Origin: Bradyrhizobium sp. LMTR 3
GTDB taxonomy: Bacteria; Pseudomonadota; Alphaproteobacteria; Rhizobiales; Xanthobacteraceae
DNA length: 64,000 bases
Reading direction: 5' to 3'
Assembly: GCF_001693485.1 (NCBI RefSeq)
Contig: NZ_MAXC01000012.1
Coordinates: 496,001-560,000 of the forward strand
Part shown: in pieces, positions 35,334 to 44,222 of the stretch
How the letters are laid out: each line of letters opens with the position of its first letter
Position numbering within the stretch: the first letter of the stretch is position 1
Translations under genes and position numbers: made by a program
The notes under the pieces: model-generated
Seen by the model: only the letters and a program-made list of their open reading frames with translations
Told to the model about the DNA's origin: nothing
Database searches by the model: none

Positions 35334-36269
35334 ATGAACCGCCTGCTCCTACGCACCAGGGCGCGCCTGCGCGACGCCGCCAAGCCGGTGGCCGAAGCCG
35401 CCGTCGGCGCGCTGACGATCGCGCTGTTGCGCACCACGCGCTATTTCGATCCGGACAAGACCGCCGATTTCCTCGGCCGGGTCACCCGCTTCATCGGCCG
35501 CAGGCTGCGCGAGGACCGCATCGGGCGCGAGAATCTCAAGGCCGCCTTTCCCGAGAAATCGGCCGAAGAGATCGAAACCATTTTGGCCGGCGTGTGGGAC
35601 AATCTCGGCCGCATCGGCGCCGAGTTCGCCCATCTCGACCACATCTGGGATTACGACCTCGATCATCCGGAGAAGCCGAGCCGCATCGAGTTCCCCCCGC
35701 GGACCAAGGAAATCTTCGATTCCTTGCGCGACGACGGGAGGCCTGCGATCATCTTCGCGAGCCATCTCGGCAATTGGGAAATCCCAGCGCTCGGCGCCGT
35801 CGCGCACGGGCTCGATTGCGCCATCCTGTTCCGCCGGCCGAACATCGAGGCCGCCGACCGCGCCATCGAACGGATCCGCGCCGTCAAGATGGGCACGCTG
35901 GTGCCGGCCGGCCGCGAGGCACCGCTCAAGCTCGCCGAGGCGCTGCAAAGGGGCCAGCACGTCGCGATGCTGGTCGATCAGTACCTGGGCAACGGCGTCG
36001 AGGTGACGTTCTTCGGCCGCAAGACCAAGGCCAACCCGACGCTGGCGCGGCTGTTGCGGCAGGTCGAATGCCCCGTGCATGGCGTGCGCATCATCCGCCT
36101 GCCTAACCACCGCTTCCGCGCCGAACTTTCCGAAGAGGTCAAGCCGGTGCGCGACGCCGCAGGCCAAATCGACATCCAGGGCACGATGCAGGCGGTGACA
36201 TCCGTGGTTGAAGGCTGGGTGCGGGAATATCCGGACCAGTGGCTGTGGCTGCACAGACGGTGGCGGTAG
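35334..36269 (+). CDS. lpxXL: Lipid A very-long-chain acyltransferase LpxXL
   Basis: The 311-residue protein belongs to the HtrB/LpxL late acyltransferase family. It has the active-site HLGNWE (H144, E149), the LVDQYLGNGVEVTFFGRKT segment, and the NPTLARLLRQ region. LpxXL transfers the C28-type chain from AcpXL to lipid A at the inner membrane. The position at the end of the acpXL cluster supports this assignment over LpxL. The zinc alcohol dehydrogenase gene that often lies between fabF1XL and lpxXL in rhizobia is missing here. Confidence 0.9.
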   Translation: MNRLLLRTRARLRDAAKPVAEAAVGALTIALLRTTRYFDPDKTADFLGRVTRFIGRRLREDRIGRENLKAAFPEKSAEEIETILAGVWDNLGRIGAEFAHLDHIWDYDLDHPEKPSRIEFPPRTKEIFDSLRDDGRPAIIFASHLGNWEIPALGAVAHGLDCAILFRRPNIEAADRAIERIRAVKMGTLVPAGREAPLKLAEALQRGQHVAMLVDQYLGNGVEVTFFGRKTKANPTLARLLRQVECPVHGVRIIRLPNHRFRAELSEEVKPVRDAAGQIDIQGTMQAVTSVVEGWVREYPDQWLWLHRRWR

Positions 36270-36290
36270 CGGCGCAATCGTCCTTCCCCG

Positions 36291-36408
36291 TCATTGCGAG
36301 CCAACGGGTCGCGCGAATGCGCGCCCGATGACAGGCTCCGCGAAGCAATCCATCCTTCCACTCGCGGAGGTATGGATTGCTTCGTCGCTTCGCTCCTCGC
36401 AATGACGA
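36291..36408. repeat. Intergenic repeat, family C, copy 1
   Basis: A 118-base element starts TCATTGCGAGCCAACGGGTC and ends CGCAATGACG in inverted orientation, with inner AAGCAATCCAT and ATGGATTGCTT arms. It follows the lpxXL stop and probably doubles as its transcription end. Confidence 0.75.
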
Positions 36409-36440
36409 GGAGCAACGATCTCTCACCTCCCGGTTGGGGC

Positions 36441-36551
36441 CTATCCGCCGAACAGGCCGAGGCTCCACGCCTTCATCGCAACCGTCGATGCCAGGACGAC
36501 AATAATCTGCAGCAGCGTGCGCGTTGAGAAGAAGGTGAGGATGTTGGTCAT
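36441..36551 (-). CDS. 36-residue membrane micro-protein
   Basis: ATG 36551, with GGAG six bases upstream, opens a 36-residue frame of nearly one hydrophobic helix (TLLQIIVVLASTVAMKAW) ending SLGLFGG. The longer frame back to 36689 runs through a repeat and is not credible. It may be a single-pass regulator or a phage-type small membrane peptide; I recognise no family. Confidence 0.5.
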   Translation of the reverse strand: MTNILTFFSTRTLLQIIVVLASTVAMKAWSLGLFGG

Positions 36552-36660
36552 GTGATGCTCCCGGCGAGGAGCTATAGATTCCGCTTCGGGTTTCGGCAAT
36601 AGAAGTTTGTGGGCCGGATGAACGGAACGATGTTCGGGACTTTGCGGACAGGCCCTCCAC

Positions 36661-36737
36661 GTCATTGCGAGCGCAGCGAAGCAATCCATGTTCCACTTGC
36701 GGCGCTATGGATTGCTTCGCTGCGCTCGCAATGACGG
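36661..36737. repeat. Intergenic repeat, family C, copy 2, long perfect hairpin
   Basis: Two arms of about 29 bases each are exact reverse complements (starting GTCATTGCGAGCGCAGCGAA and ending with its mirror), around a short TTCCACTTGCGGCGCT-type loop. It resembles 36291-36408 and lies just before the stop of the polyamine-binding-protein gene, on the far side. Confidence 0.8.
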
Positions 36738-36758
36738 ATGGGGCACCGGAGTGCCGCA

Positions 36759-37865
36759 TCACCTCCCCGTCTTCACCCTGGTCCACAGCCGGTTGATCAC
36801 GCGCTGCGTGGCGGGCTCGCGGGCCTGGATGACGAACAGTTTTTTTTGCGTCGCTTCGTCCGGATAGATGTTGCGGTCGTTCAAAATCTTCGGATCGATC
36901 AGCTTCTGGCTCGCCAGATTGCCGTTGGCGTAGGACAGGAAGTTGGAATTCTTGGCCGCCACATCCGGGCGGTAGAGATAGTTGATGAGCTCATAGGCCT
37001 CCGCGACGTTCTTGGCGTCTGCGGGGATCGCGAGATTGTCGAAGAACATCTGCGCGCCCTCTTTCGGAATGGTGTAGCCGATCTCGACGCCGTTCTTGGC
37101 TTCCGCCGCGCGGCTGCGCGCCTGCATGATGTCGCCCGACCAGCCGACGACGAAGCAGATCTCTCCGGATGCGACCGCCCCGAGATATTCCGAGGAGTGA
37201 AACTTGCGGACGTTGGGCCTGATCTGGCTGACGAGATCGGCGGCCTTTTCCAGATCGGCCTGTTTGGTGGAGTTCGGATCGATGCCGAGATAACTCAGCG
37301 CCGCCGGCAGAATGTCGTCGGCGGAATCAAGCATATGGATGCCGCAGTCTTTGAATTTTGCGAGGTTCTCCGGCTTGAAGACGATATCCCAACTGTCGAT
37401 CTTGGCGTCGGGCCCGAGAATCCTCGCGGCCGTCTTGACGTTGTAGCCGATGCCCGTGGTGCCCCACATGTAATTGGCGGCGTAATTGTTGCCGGGATCA
37501 TAGGTCGCAAGCTGGCTGGTCACCACCGGCCAGGCATTGGCGAGATTGGGCAACTTCGACTTGTCGAGCTTGAGGAAGACTTTTGCGGTGATCTGGCGCT
37601 GCAGGAAATAGCCGGTCGGCACCACGACATCGTAGCCGGACTTTCCCGCCAGGAGGCGCGTTTCCAGCGTCTCGTTGGCGTCGAACGTGTCGTAGACCAC
37701 TTTGATGCCGGTTTCCTTGGTGAAATCCTCCAGCACCCCCGGCGCCATGTAGTTCGACCAATTGTAGAAGTTCACCGTGCGCTCCTGCGCCCATGCGGGC
37801 GAGAGCGACAGCGCCAGAGTAATTGCGCCGATCAGGCAAAGCGGGCCTCGGATTGGAGCGCGCAT
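36759..37865 (-). CDS. Spermidine/putrescine-type ABC transporter substrate-binding protein
   Basis: The 368-residue protein has a signal peptide (to AWAQE, about 27) and the PotF/PotD hallmarks VNFYNWSNYMAPGVLEDFTKETGI, YDTFDANETLETRLLAG, DVVVPTGYFLQRQI and WGTTGIGYNV. It would bind putrescine or spermidine in the periplasm. The permease and ATPase genes are absent. It follows the aminotransferase by three bases, so the transporter protein and a nitrogen-metabolism enzyme are co-transcribed. Confidence 0.92.
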   Translation of the reverse strand: MRAPIRGPLCLIGAITLALSLSPAWAQERTVNFYNWSNYMAPGVLEDFTKETGIKVVYDTFDANETLETRLLAGKSGYDVVVPTGYFLQRQITAKVFLKLDKSKLPNLANAWPVVTSQLATYDPGNNYAANYMWGTTGIGYNVKTAARILGPDAKIDSWDIVFKPENLAKFKDCGIHMLDSADDILPAALSYLGIDPNSTKQADLEKAADLVSQIRPNVRKFHSSEYLGAVASGEICFVVGWSGDIMQARSRAAEAKNGVEIGYTIPKEGAQMFFDNLAIPADAKNVAEAYELINYLYRPDVAAKNSNFLSYANGNLASQKLIDPKILNDRNIYPDEATQKKLFVIQAREPATQRVINRLWTRVKTGR

Positions 37866-37868
37866 CCT

Positions 37869-39041
37869 CTACCTCTTGCGGCGGCCGTGCACCGCGTCCG
37901 ACAGTCGTTCCAGCGCGGTATCCAGCGTTTCGTCCTTCTTGGAAAAACAGAACCGCACCACCGACGTCACCGCATCCTGTTCATAGAAAGCCGACACCGG
38001 GATCGCGGCGACCTTGTAGTCGCTCACAATGCGCTTGCAGAACTCGACGTCGGTCTCATTCAAGCCCAGCGGCGACAGGTCGACGGTGAGAAAATACGTG
38101 CCTTGCGATTTCAGCACGGGAAAGCCGATGCTCTCCAGCCCCTTTGTCAGGCGGTCCCTGCTCCGCGCCAGCTCCTTGCGCATGTCGTAAAAATATTCGT
38201 CTGATTTGCCGAGGCCATAGGCCACCGCCGCCTGCAGGTTCGGCGCGGTGGTGAAGGTCAGGAACTGGTGCACTTTGGCCGCCACCCGCAACAGCGGCGG
38301 CGCGGCGCAGACGAAGCCGACCTTCCATCCCGTCAGCGAAAAGATCTTGCCGGCGCTGCCGACCTTGATGGTGCGGTCGCGCATGCCCGGGATCGTGATC
38401 AGCGGGATATGCTCGCGGCCGTCGAAGATGACGTGCTCCCAGACCTCGTCGCAGATCGCGATGGTGTCGAACTTCTGGCAGTACCGCGCCAGCAGTTCGA
38501 GGTCTTCGCGGGGATAGACGACGGCCGCCGGATTGAGCGGGTTGTTGAACAGCACCGCCTTGGTCTTGGGATTGAAGACGCTCGCCAGCATCTCTTCCGT
38601 CAGCCGCCAGCCCGGAGGCTCGAGCCGCAGCAGGCGCGGAATACCGCCGGCCTGGCGGATGATCGGCAAATAGCTGTCATAGACCGGCTGGAACACGACG
38701 ACCTCATCGCCGGGTTCGACCACGGCGAGAATGGACGCGGTCAGCGCCTCGGTGCCGCCCGAGGTCACCATCACTTCGGTCATCGGATCGAGCGAGAGCT
38801 TGTGCCAGCGGCCGTAATGAGCCGCGATGGCCTGCCGGAGTTCCGGAATGCCCATCATCGACGGGTACTGGTTGTAGCCGTTCACCGTGGCGTCGGCCGC
38901 CGCGCGGCGGATGTCCTCCGGCCCGGGATCGTCGGGAAAGCCCTGGCCGAGATTGATGGCGTTGTTGTCGCGCGCCGCCTGCGACATCGCCTCGAAGACG
39001 GTGACGGGAAGGTCGGCAAAGACCTTGTTCATGGATGTCAT
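37869..39041 (-). CDS. PLP-dependent class I/II aminotransferase
   Basis: The 390-residue protein is a fold type I aminotransferase. It has the INLGQGFPDDPGPEDI N-terminal segment, TSGGTEALTASILA, the PLP-binding Asp/Tyr region NNPLNPAAVVY and ICDEVWEHVIFDG, and the Schiff-base K232 in GSAGKIFSLTGWKVGF. The sequence style fits the YbdL/KAT-II or methionine-type aminotransferases. Neighbours are a rhodanese gene seven bases upstream and a polyamine-binding protein downstream. The donor substrate cannot be fixed. Confidence 0.93.
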   Translation of the reverse strand: MTSMNKVFADLPVTVFEAMSQAARDNNAINLGQGFPDDPGPEDIRRAAADATVNGYNQYPSMMGIPELRQAIAAHYGRWHKLSLDPMTEVMVTSGGTEALTASILAVVEPGDEVVVFQPVYDSYLPIIRQAGGIPRLLRLEPPGWRLTEEMLASVFNPKTKAVLFNNPLNPAAVVYPREDLELLARYCQKFDTIAICDEVWEHVIFDGREHIPLITIPGMRDRTIKVGSAGKIFSLTGWKVGFVCAAPPLLRVAAKVHQFLTFTTAPNLQAAVAYGLGKSDEYFYDMRKELARSRDRLTKGLESIGFPVLKSQGTYFLTVDLSPLGLNETDVEFCKRIVSDYKVAAIPVSAFYEQDAVTSVVRFCFSKKDETLDTALERLSDAVHGRRKR

Positions 39042-39048
39042 GGGCAGA

Positions 39049-39378
39049 TCAGCCGCCGGTTTTGGTCGGCAATCCCGCAGCCTTCCAGCCGATGATGCCC
39101 CCTGCCAGATGCTTGTCGTAAGGCAGCCCTGCCGCCTGCGCCGCGAGCGAAGCCGTCACCGAGCGCTTGCCCGAGCGGCAGGCGAAAACCACCTGCTTTC
39201 CCTGCGGTTCCGGAATGGCCGCCGGATCGAAGCTCTGGAGCGGAACGACCACCCCATCCGGATAGGCCTCCACCGCCACCTCATTGGGCTCGCGGACATC
39301 GACCAGAAGATAGCGTCCCTCCGCCATCCCCTTGGAAACGTCTTCCGGCGTCAAATCGTGCACCTGATGGTCCGCCAC
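39049..39378 (-). CDS. Rhodanese-like sulfurtransferase
   Basis: The 109-residue single-domain rhodanese starts at GTG 39378 behind AGGAGG. The active-site loop is FACRSGKRS with the catalytic Cys, and LLVDVREPNEV and GGIIGWKAAGLPT frame the fold. It may transfer sulfane sulfur or act as a redox switch. It is the first gene of an apparent three-gene unit with the aminotransferase and PotF-like protein. Confidence 0.9.
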   Translation of the reverse strand: MADHQVHDLTPEDVSKGMAEGRYLLVDVREPNEVAVEAYPDGVVVPLQSFDPAAIPEPQGKQVVFACRSGKRSVTASLAAQAAGLPYDKHLAGGIIGWKAAGLPTKTGG

Positions 39379-39525
39379 GCAATATCCTCCTGACAACCCG
39401 CCGCGCGGGCTCCGACAGGCCCGGCCAAGCGGGCGCCAAAGTCGCCCCTCGCGCGGTGAAAATCAAGCGCCGCGAACGGTTTAAAGCGCCGTTCGAACCT
39501 CCAGCCTCAGCTTCGCCGGAGGCGG

Positions 39526-39978
39526 CTATAGAAGCTGCTTCGCAATGGGCCAAGCCCCATTCGGCGATTGAGGACCATTCGCCAGGTAACCTCGACGAAG
39601 GTAGAATGCCATCGCGTTCGAACTGGCTTCGGCCCGCACCGCCCGAATGCCTCGCTCGCACATCAGCCGCTCGCACACCCCCAATAACCCCGCGCCAACA
39701 CCCCGGCAGGCAAAATCCGGGTCGGTATAGAGTCCCTCCAGCCACTCGCCGCGAAAGGCCCCCCACCCGGCCGCCCTGCCATCGAGTTCGGCAACCCATA
39801 CGTCCAGCTCACGCAGCTTTTGCTCCATTCCGGCGCGCGTGAGCTTCGCCGCCCACGCCTGCGCCTCGGCGGCCGTCATCGTTGGAAGCGCGAGCTCAAT
39901 GATCGATCGCCGCCGAATGTCGTACAGACGGTTCGCGTCCTTGCGCATCGCTCGACGGTAAACGGCCCCCATCGTCAT
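39526..39978 (-). CDS. GNAT family N-acetyltransferase
   Basis: The 150-residue protein starting at ATG 39978 has the GNAT core. WLEGLYTDPDFACRGVGAGLL carries the acetyl-CoA-binding R/QxxGxG/A loop in the form CRGVGAG, and a C-terminal AEASSNAMAFYLRRGY segment follows. The N-terminal RRAMRKDANRLYDIRRRSI is typical. The acceptor substrate is unknown. The gene stands alone, 147 bases from the rhodanese start. An in-frame ATG at 40014 is an alternative. Confidence 0.88.
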   Translation of the reverse strand: MTMGAVYRRAMRKDANRLYDIRRRSIIELALPTMTAAEAQAWAAKLTRAGMEQKLRELDVWVAELDGRAAGWGAFRGEWLEGLYTDPDFACRGVGAGLLGVCERLMCERGIRAVRAEASSNAMAFYLRRGYLANGPQSPNGAWPIAKQLL

Positions 39979-40035
39979 CTGCCTCGCGTCAAACGACCTG
40001 CCGAAGCTCGCCAACCAGCTCAGCGCTACATTCGA

Positions 40036-41082
40036 TCAACGGAGGGCGAGCGGCCGCAGCGTCGTGCCGGCCACGGTACCGCGGATGGCGTTTGTGGTCA
40101 GGATGTAGGCGAACTCGTAGACACGATCGGCGGCAAGCCGCTCGAGGTTGTTGAACTCCAGGATGTGGACGCCCTGCTGGACCAGCAGATAGACGTGGAC
40201 CGGGATGAAGCTGCCGCCGACGGCCTGAGAGTCGGCCGGCTTCGGCGGCCCATATTCGAGCCCGGACGTATCGGAACCGAGCATAAGCGCGCCCTTCTCC
40301 TCGACGAGCCACTTCGCGGCTGTCAGGCCGATGCCTGCCGAGTCGTGCTGGCCGATCTTGGCGTGGTCGCGGCCGTTCTCGCCCCAATAGCGCGCGGTTC
40401 CCGTGCGCAGCAGAACGACCGTGCCCGGGGTGACGTCGACGTTCTGCGCCTTCAACGCGCCCTCGATGTCCGCGACAGTGATTTCATAAGAAGACGGAAG
40501 GGCCTCCACGTTCTTGAAGCCCGCAACGTCGACCAAGACGCCCCGCGCGACGATCGGCGGGATCGTCGTGACGTCCGCCTTGCGAACGCCGAAGTCGCCG
40601 CCCCACTCGTCGGACGTGAAACCGTTGTAAAACTCGTTCTTCGGTCCATGCGTGACGTGGCCGAGCCCATCAATCTGGGTCGCCACGTTGTCGTTCATGA
40701 AGATAGCGTTGCTATGCCAGGCGGTGATGCCCGTATTGCCGCCCTCCGGCGTGGTAAACGCCAGATCCTTCTGGCTCCTCACGCCCGCGGGCGAGCGGAA
40801 GCTCATGATTTCTCCCGGGCTGTGGCCGGGCCATTTGTACGAATTGCGGTCGTACGGAAGGCCGAGATCGTAGACCTTGCCCTGTGTCACGAGCTTCAAG
40901 GCGGCCAAACGTGACGCATCGGTCATCTCGTTGAGGTTTCCGACCTCGTCCTGAGGCCCCCAGACCCAGCCCCAGCCTTTTCCTTTCGACCACTTCTTCA
41001 TGCCACCGTCCTGCGCATAGCCGCCGCCGGCGGCGAATGCGAGAACGGTCACGGCGAGCAGGAATCGCAAAACTACCTTCAT
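40036..41082 (-). CDS. Secreted cyclase-family (kynurenine formamidase-like) protein
   Basis: The 348-residue protein has a signal peptide (about 1-23) and a cyclase/KFase fold: WGPQDEVGNLNEMTDASRLAALKLV, VYDLGLPYDRNSYKWPGH, and the metal-site region NDNVATQIDGLGHVTHGP. The usual family motif HxGTHxD is changed to NVATQID, keeping the Asp but not the two His of the classic site. FIPVHVYLLVQQGVHILE is the conserved C-terminal part. AGGAGG precedes the ATG. It could hydrolyse an amide or cyclic imide in the periplasm. Its catalytic metal site needs scrutiny. Confidence 0.85.
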   Translation of the reverse strand: MKVVLRFLLAVTVLAFAAGGGYAQDGGMKKWSKGKGWGWVWGPQDEVGNLNEMTDASRLAALKLVTQGKVYDLGLPYDRNSYKWPGHSPGEIMSFRSPAGVRSQKDLAFTTPEGGNTGITAWHSNAIFMNDNVATQIDGLGHVTHGPKNEFYNGFTSDEWGGDFGVRKADVTTIPPIVARGVLVDVAGFKNVEALPSSYEITVADIEGALKAQNVDVTPGTVVLLRTGTARYWGENGRDHAKIGQHDSAGIGLTAAKWLVEEKGALMLGSDTSGLEYGPPKPADSQAVGGSFIPVHVYLLVQQGVHILEFNNLERLAADRVYEFAYILTTNAIRGTVAGTTLRPLALR

Positions 41083-41253
41083 GGAATCCTCCCTGGAACG
41101 ACATGGATAGCTTAGCTTGGACAGTCTAGGCCTGAGCTGACCGTGCGATCAACGTGATTGTCGGCCGGCGCCGCCACCCGCCGCTCGTGGTAGCCAGGCA
41201 GACATCCCTTAGAGATTGCAGAAAGGTCGCGATTTGCGAGCACGCGCCATCCG

Positions 41254-41520
41254 CTAACTCAGTTTGCCCTTTTGAGCATCGGGCGATGGATGTGTGGCCT
41301 TTGCCGAATTGCGCGCCTTCATCCGGTCAGCCAGCATCCGAAGCTCATCCGCAAGAACGGTCCCTTTCGGAACCGGATAGTCATGGGAAATGCGATCATT
41401 CATATGAACGCGGAAGAGCACTTCTCCCGCAGTCTCAACGATCTCCACTCTTTCAATGCTGGGAAGGGCCATGCTGTCTGCGGCCGGACTTCCAATCGCC
41501 TCCTCTAACGAGGTCCTCAA
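41254..41520 (-). CDS. Small hypothetical protein
   Basis: The frame from TTG 41520 encodes 88 residues; ATG 41472 would give 72. It has a beta-rich centre (IERVEIVETAGEVLFRVHMNDR) and a basic tail. I recognise no family, and no partner gene is near. It is kept because of the consistent codon use and the lack of a competing gene. Confidence 0.45.
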   Translation of the reverse strand: MRTSLEEAIGSPAADSMALPSIERVEIVETAGEVLFRVHMNDRISHDYPVPKGTVLADELRMLADRMKARNSAKATHPSPDAQKGKLS

Positions 41521-41961
41521 CGCACCGATAAGGTCTGCCGTCTCTATTGTGCTTAGAGCGATTCGTGCTCACCGCGCTCATCGGTGAACCCGATAATCAC
41601 CCGTCCATCCCATGAATCCGTATAGGTTAGTTTCATAATCCTGGCTCTCATTAGGGCCAGAACCTTACTACGATACATGCTTCTGCCAATAATCCGCGAA
41701 GTCAGCGGTCATGAACGTTGCCGTTCCCGACCGCGCTCTCGCCAAAGCCGCCGCGTTATCGACTGATTGCGCTCGCTCATTTTGCAACGCTCGAACCCAC
41801 CGGACATCGACGACCGAGGTCGGCAACCGGCACACCTGCGGGTCTCCGGAACTTTGGCGTGATTCCGGGAGTTATCAATGGCGGTATTGCGCGATTTCGC
41901 TTTCGGCTCAACACACATATGCCGTCTGTTGTCGCAAACGGCGGCAACGCAGGAGGCTGTC
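41521..41961. other. Divergent gap before the universal stress protein
   Basis: This 441-base stretch holds no supported gene. The region around 41560-41690 is relatively A+T-rich, which suits promoters, but I cannot name a specific site. Confidence 0.4.
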
Positions 41962-42846
41962 ATGAGTATCAAGCGAATCCTGGTTCCACTTCCCGGCTCA
42001 GCCAGTCACACCGGTCAAATTGAAACGGCCCTGTCTGCCGCGAAGGCGTTGGGAGCTCACGTCCAGGCGCTGTTCATCAGTGAGCCGCCGGACACGCGTA
42101 GCGGTGTCACGCGTGGCGGCCTGAGTGTCACCGAAATGGGACGAACGGTGACCGCCGCATCGGTAAACTGGTACGCCGAGGAACGGGAGCGAACTGCGCG
42201 CGATGCGCGTGAGGTTTTCGCGCGGGCCTGCGCGGTAGTCGGCATCCCGATGCTATCGGCGAACGACGAGCCCGGCGGCCCGCTCGCAGCATCCTGGCGC
42301 GAAGCCGAGGGATCGTATGTGGAAATCGCGGTGCAACGGGCCGCTGCCTTCGACCTAATGGTCGCCGCAAGCGCCACCGTGATGGAATCGCTCAGGGCCA
42401 TTGCCGAGCAATCGCTGCTGCAGACCCGTCGCCCCGTGCTGTTGGCGCCGGCTCGCCTGCATAGTGATCTGACCGACAGCGTGATGATCGCCTGGGACGA
42501 GAGCCCGGAATGCTGGCATGCGGTCTCGGCTGCCATACCGTTCATGCAACTCGCCAAATCTGTGCGGGTGATAAGCGTTGATCGGGACGCCAGCAATCGC
42601 CAAGCCTCGCAGGCGGAGGTGCTTGCCTATTTGCGCTGTCATGGCATCGCTGCGACCGCGCAGGTGGTTGCACCGGAATTGCGCTCGGTGGGCGATACGC
42701 TGCTCGCGGCGGGGACAGAGTATGAAGCCGGTCTGCTGGTCATGGGCGCCTTTTCCCATAGCCGCCTGCGCGAGATGCTTCTGGGCGGGGCCACGCGCCA
42801 CATCCTTAAGAACGCTTCGGCACGCCCCGTTCTCCTGGCACATTAG
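41962..42846 (+). CDS. Tandem universal stress protein
   Basis: The 294-residue protein starts at ATG 41962 after AGGAGG. It contains two UspA-like domains: the first from KRILVPLPGSASHTGQIETAL, the second from SVMIAWDESPECWHAV to the C-terminal GAFSHSRLREMLLGGATRHIL, which has the ATP-binding Gly-rich loop of the family. Tandem Usps respond to starvation, redox or envelope stress. It is followed by a truncated haloperoxidase-like gene. Confidence 0.93.
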   Translation: MSIKRILVPLPGSASHTGQIETALSAAKALGAHVQALFISEPPDTRSGVTRGGLSVTEMGRTVTAASVNWYAEERERTARDAREVFARACAVVGIPMLSANDEPGGPLAASWREAEGSYVEIAVQRAAAFDLMVAASATVMESLRAIAEQSLLQTRRPVLLAPARLHSDLTDSVMIAWDESPECWHAVSAAIPFMQLAKSVRVISVDRDASNRQASQAEVLAYLRCHGIAATAQVVAPELRSVGDTLLAAGTEYEAGLLVMGAFSHSRLREMLLGGATRHILKNASARPVLLAH

Positions 42847-42876
42847 CCCTCGTCCAGAGCGCAATCCCAACTCAGG

Positions 42877-43524
42877 TTGGCCGCCGACGCCAACGCGATG
42901 GCGGGCTTGCTCGCTCGCCGAAGGCGGGTTGGGGGCCGTACGATTGAAGCACCGACGCTGCAGACCGAGGCGGTTAAGTTCTGGGAAAACATTAATTTCG
43001 GCCCGGCATCGCAGGCGGCGGCGCGCGAGTTCGCCATGAAGCAGGAGATGCCGCTCGCCGAATGTGCCCGACTGTTCGCGCTGCTAAACATGAGTCTGGC
43101 GAACGCCTACATCGTCAATTGGGACGCGAAGTACACCTACAATGTCTGGCGCCCGGTCACCGCGATCCGCAACGGCGACGAGGACGGCAACGATGCCACT
43201 GAGCGAGATGCCGGCTGGACCTCATTCAACCCGACCCCGATGAATCCCGAATACCCCTCGCAGGCGACGATCAACGCGACGATCGCGTCGGCAGTTCTGG
43301 AATCGGTGTTTAGTCCCGTGAAGGCCATTCCTTTCACGGCAACTGATGTGCGGGATACGAAGCGGACGCGGCAGTTCGCCAGCTTGGCCGATATGGCCGA
43401 GGAGCAGAAGAATGTCCGCGTCTGGGGCGGCGTGCACTATAGATTCGCGATCCGCGCCAGTGAGGACGTGGGCCGAAAACTCGCGGCCTACATGATCGAG
43501 AATACGCTCAAGCGGGCGCGTTGA
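42877..43524 (+). pseudogene. Truncated haloperoxidase/PAP2-like gene
   Basis: This 215-residue frame matches only the C-terminal half of the protein at 45973-47196. The match runs from EAVKFWENINFG through WDAKYTYNVWRPVTAIRNGD, NPEYPSQATI and VRVWGGVHYRFAIRASEDVGRKLA. The first 200 or so residues, including the signal peptide, are missing, and its first 30 residues do not align. It is either a decayed copy or an independent cytoplasmic fragment. The paralogue lies 2.4 kb downstream. Confidence 0.8.
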
Positions 43525-43592
43525 GTTCTTGAGTTGATCGCGCGCGAAGCCCCGGATGCGAATCCAGGGTTCTCGCCCGATTCCCATAGAAG

Positions 43593-44222
43593 TTATCTCT
43601 TCGTCCTATCGGAAAGATGCAGAGTGATCGTTTCTGTTATGCGGTCGGCCGCGGTGCCGGACGGAAGGAAGCCGATGTATTTTCCGGCTTCATCGACTAA
43701 GTACACGAACGAAGAATGGTCGATGACGTAGTCCGGGCTGTCAGGCGGGTATTTGGCGTAATAGACCTTGAAGGCGAGCGCCACGCGCCGAATCTGCTCC
43801 GCACTGCCAGTCAAGCCGATCAGCCGCGGGTGGAATAGTGGCACGTAACCGGCGAGGTGCGCAGCGGTGTCGCGCTCGGGATCAAGTGTGATGAAGATCG
43901 GCTGTACCGCTTCCGCTCCGGCGCCTAATCCATCAATCGCCAGACCGATCTGCTGCAGATCGGTTGGACACACGTCCGGGCAATAGCTGTAACCGAAGTA
44001 GATCAGCAGAAGTTTGCCGCGAAAATCCTCGTCGGTACGAGGTTTGCCGGTATGGTCGATCAAAGCGAACGGCCCGCCGATCGGGCCGCGGTTCCACATC
44101 AGGTCGTCCATCAGCCGAGCAGCCGACGTTCCCTCGGACGATTGCGCCCGCGACGACCATCCTCGGCCGGCCAGCAGGAGACCGGCCGTAAGGCCGAGAA
44201 GGCGCCGCCGGGTCGCAATCAC
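43593..44222 (-). CDS. SCO1/SenC copper-chaperone-type thioredoxin-fold protein
   Basis: The 209-residue exported protein has a Tat-like leader (ATRRRLLGLTAGLLLAG) and the Sco copper site: C81 and C85 in CPDVCP and H169 in DHSSFVYLVD. Sco proteins mature the Cu-A site of cytochrome oxidase or act as thiol reductases. It starts at GTG 44222 and its start overlaps the stop of the MBL-fold gene by four bases (GTGA), so the two are translationally coupled, an unusual partnership. Confidence 0.93.
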   Translation of the reverse strand: MIATRRRLLGLTAGLLLAGRGWSSRAQSSEGTSAARLMDDLMWNRGPIGGPFALIDHTGKPRTDEDFRGKLLLIYFGYSYCPDVCPTDLQQIGLAIDGLGAGAEAVQPIFITLDPERDTAAHLAGYVPLFHPRLIGLTGSAEQIRRVALAFKVYYAKYPPDSPDYVIDHSSFVYLVDEAGKYIGFLPSGTAADRITETITLHLSDRTKR

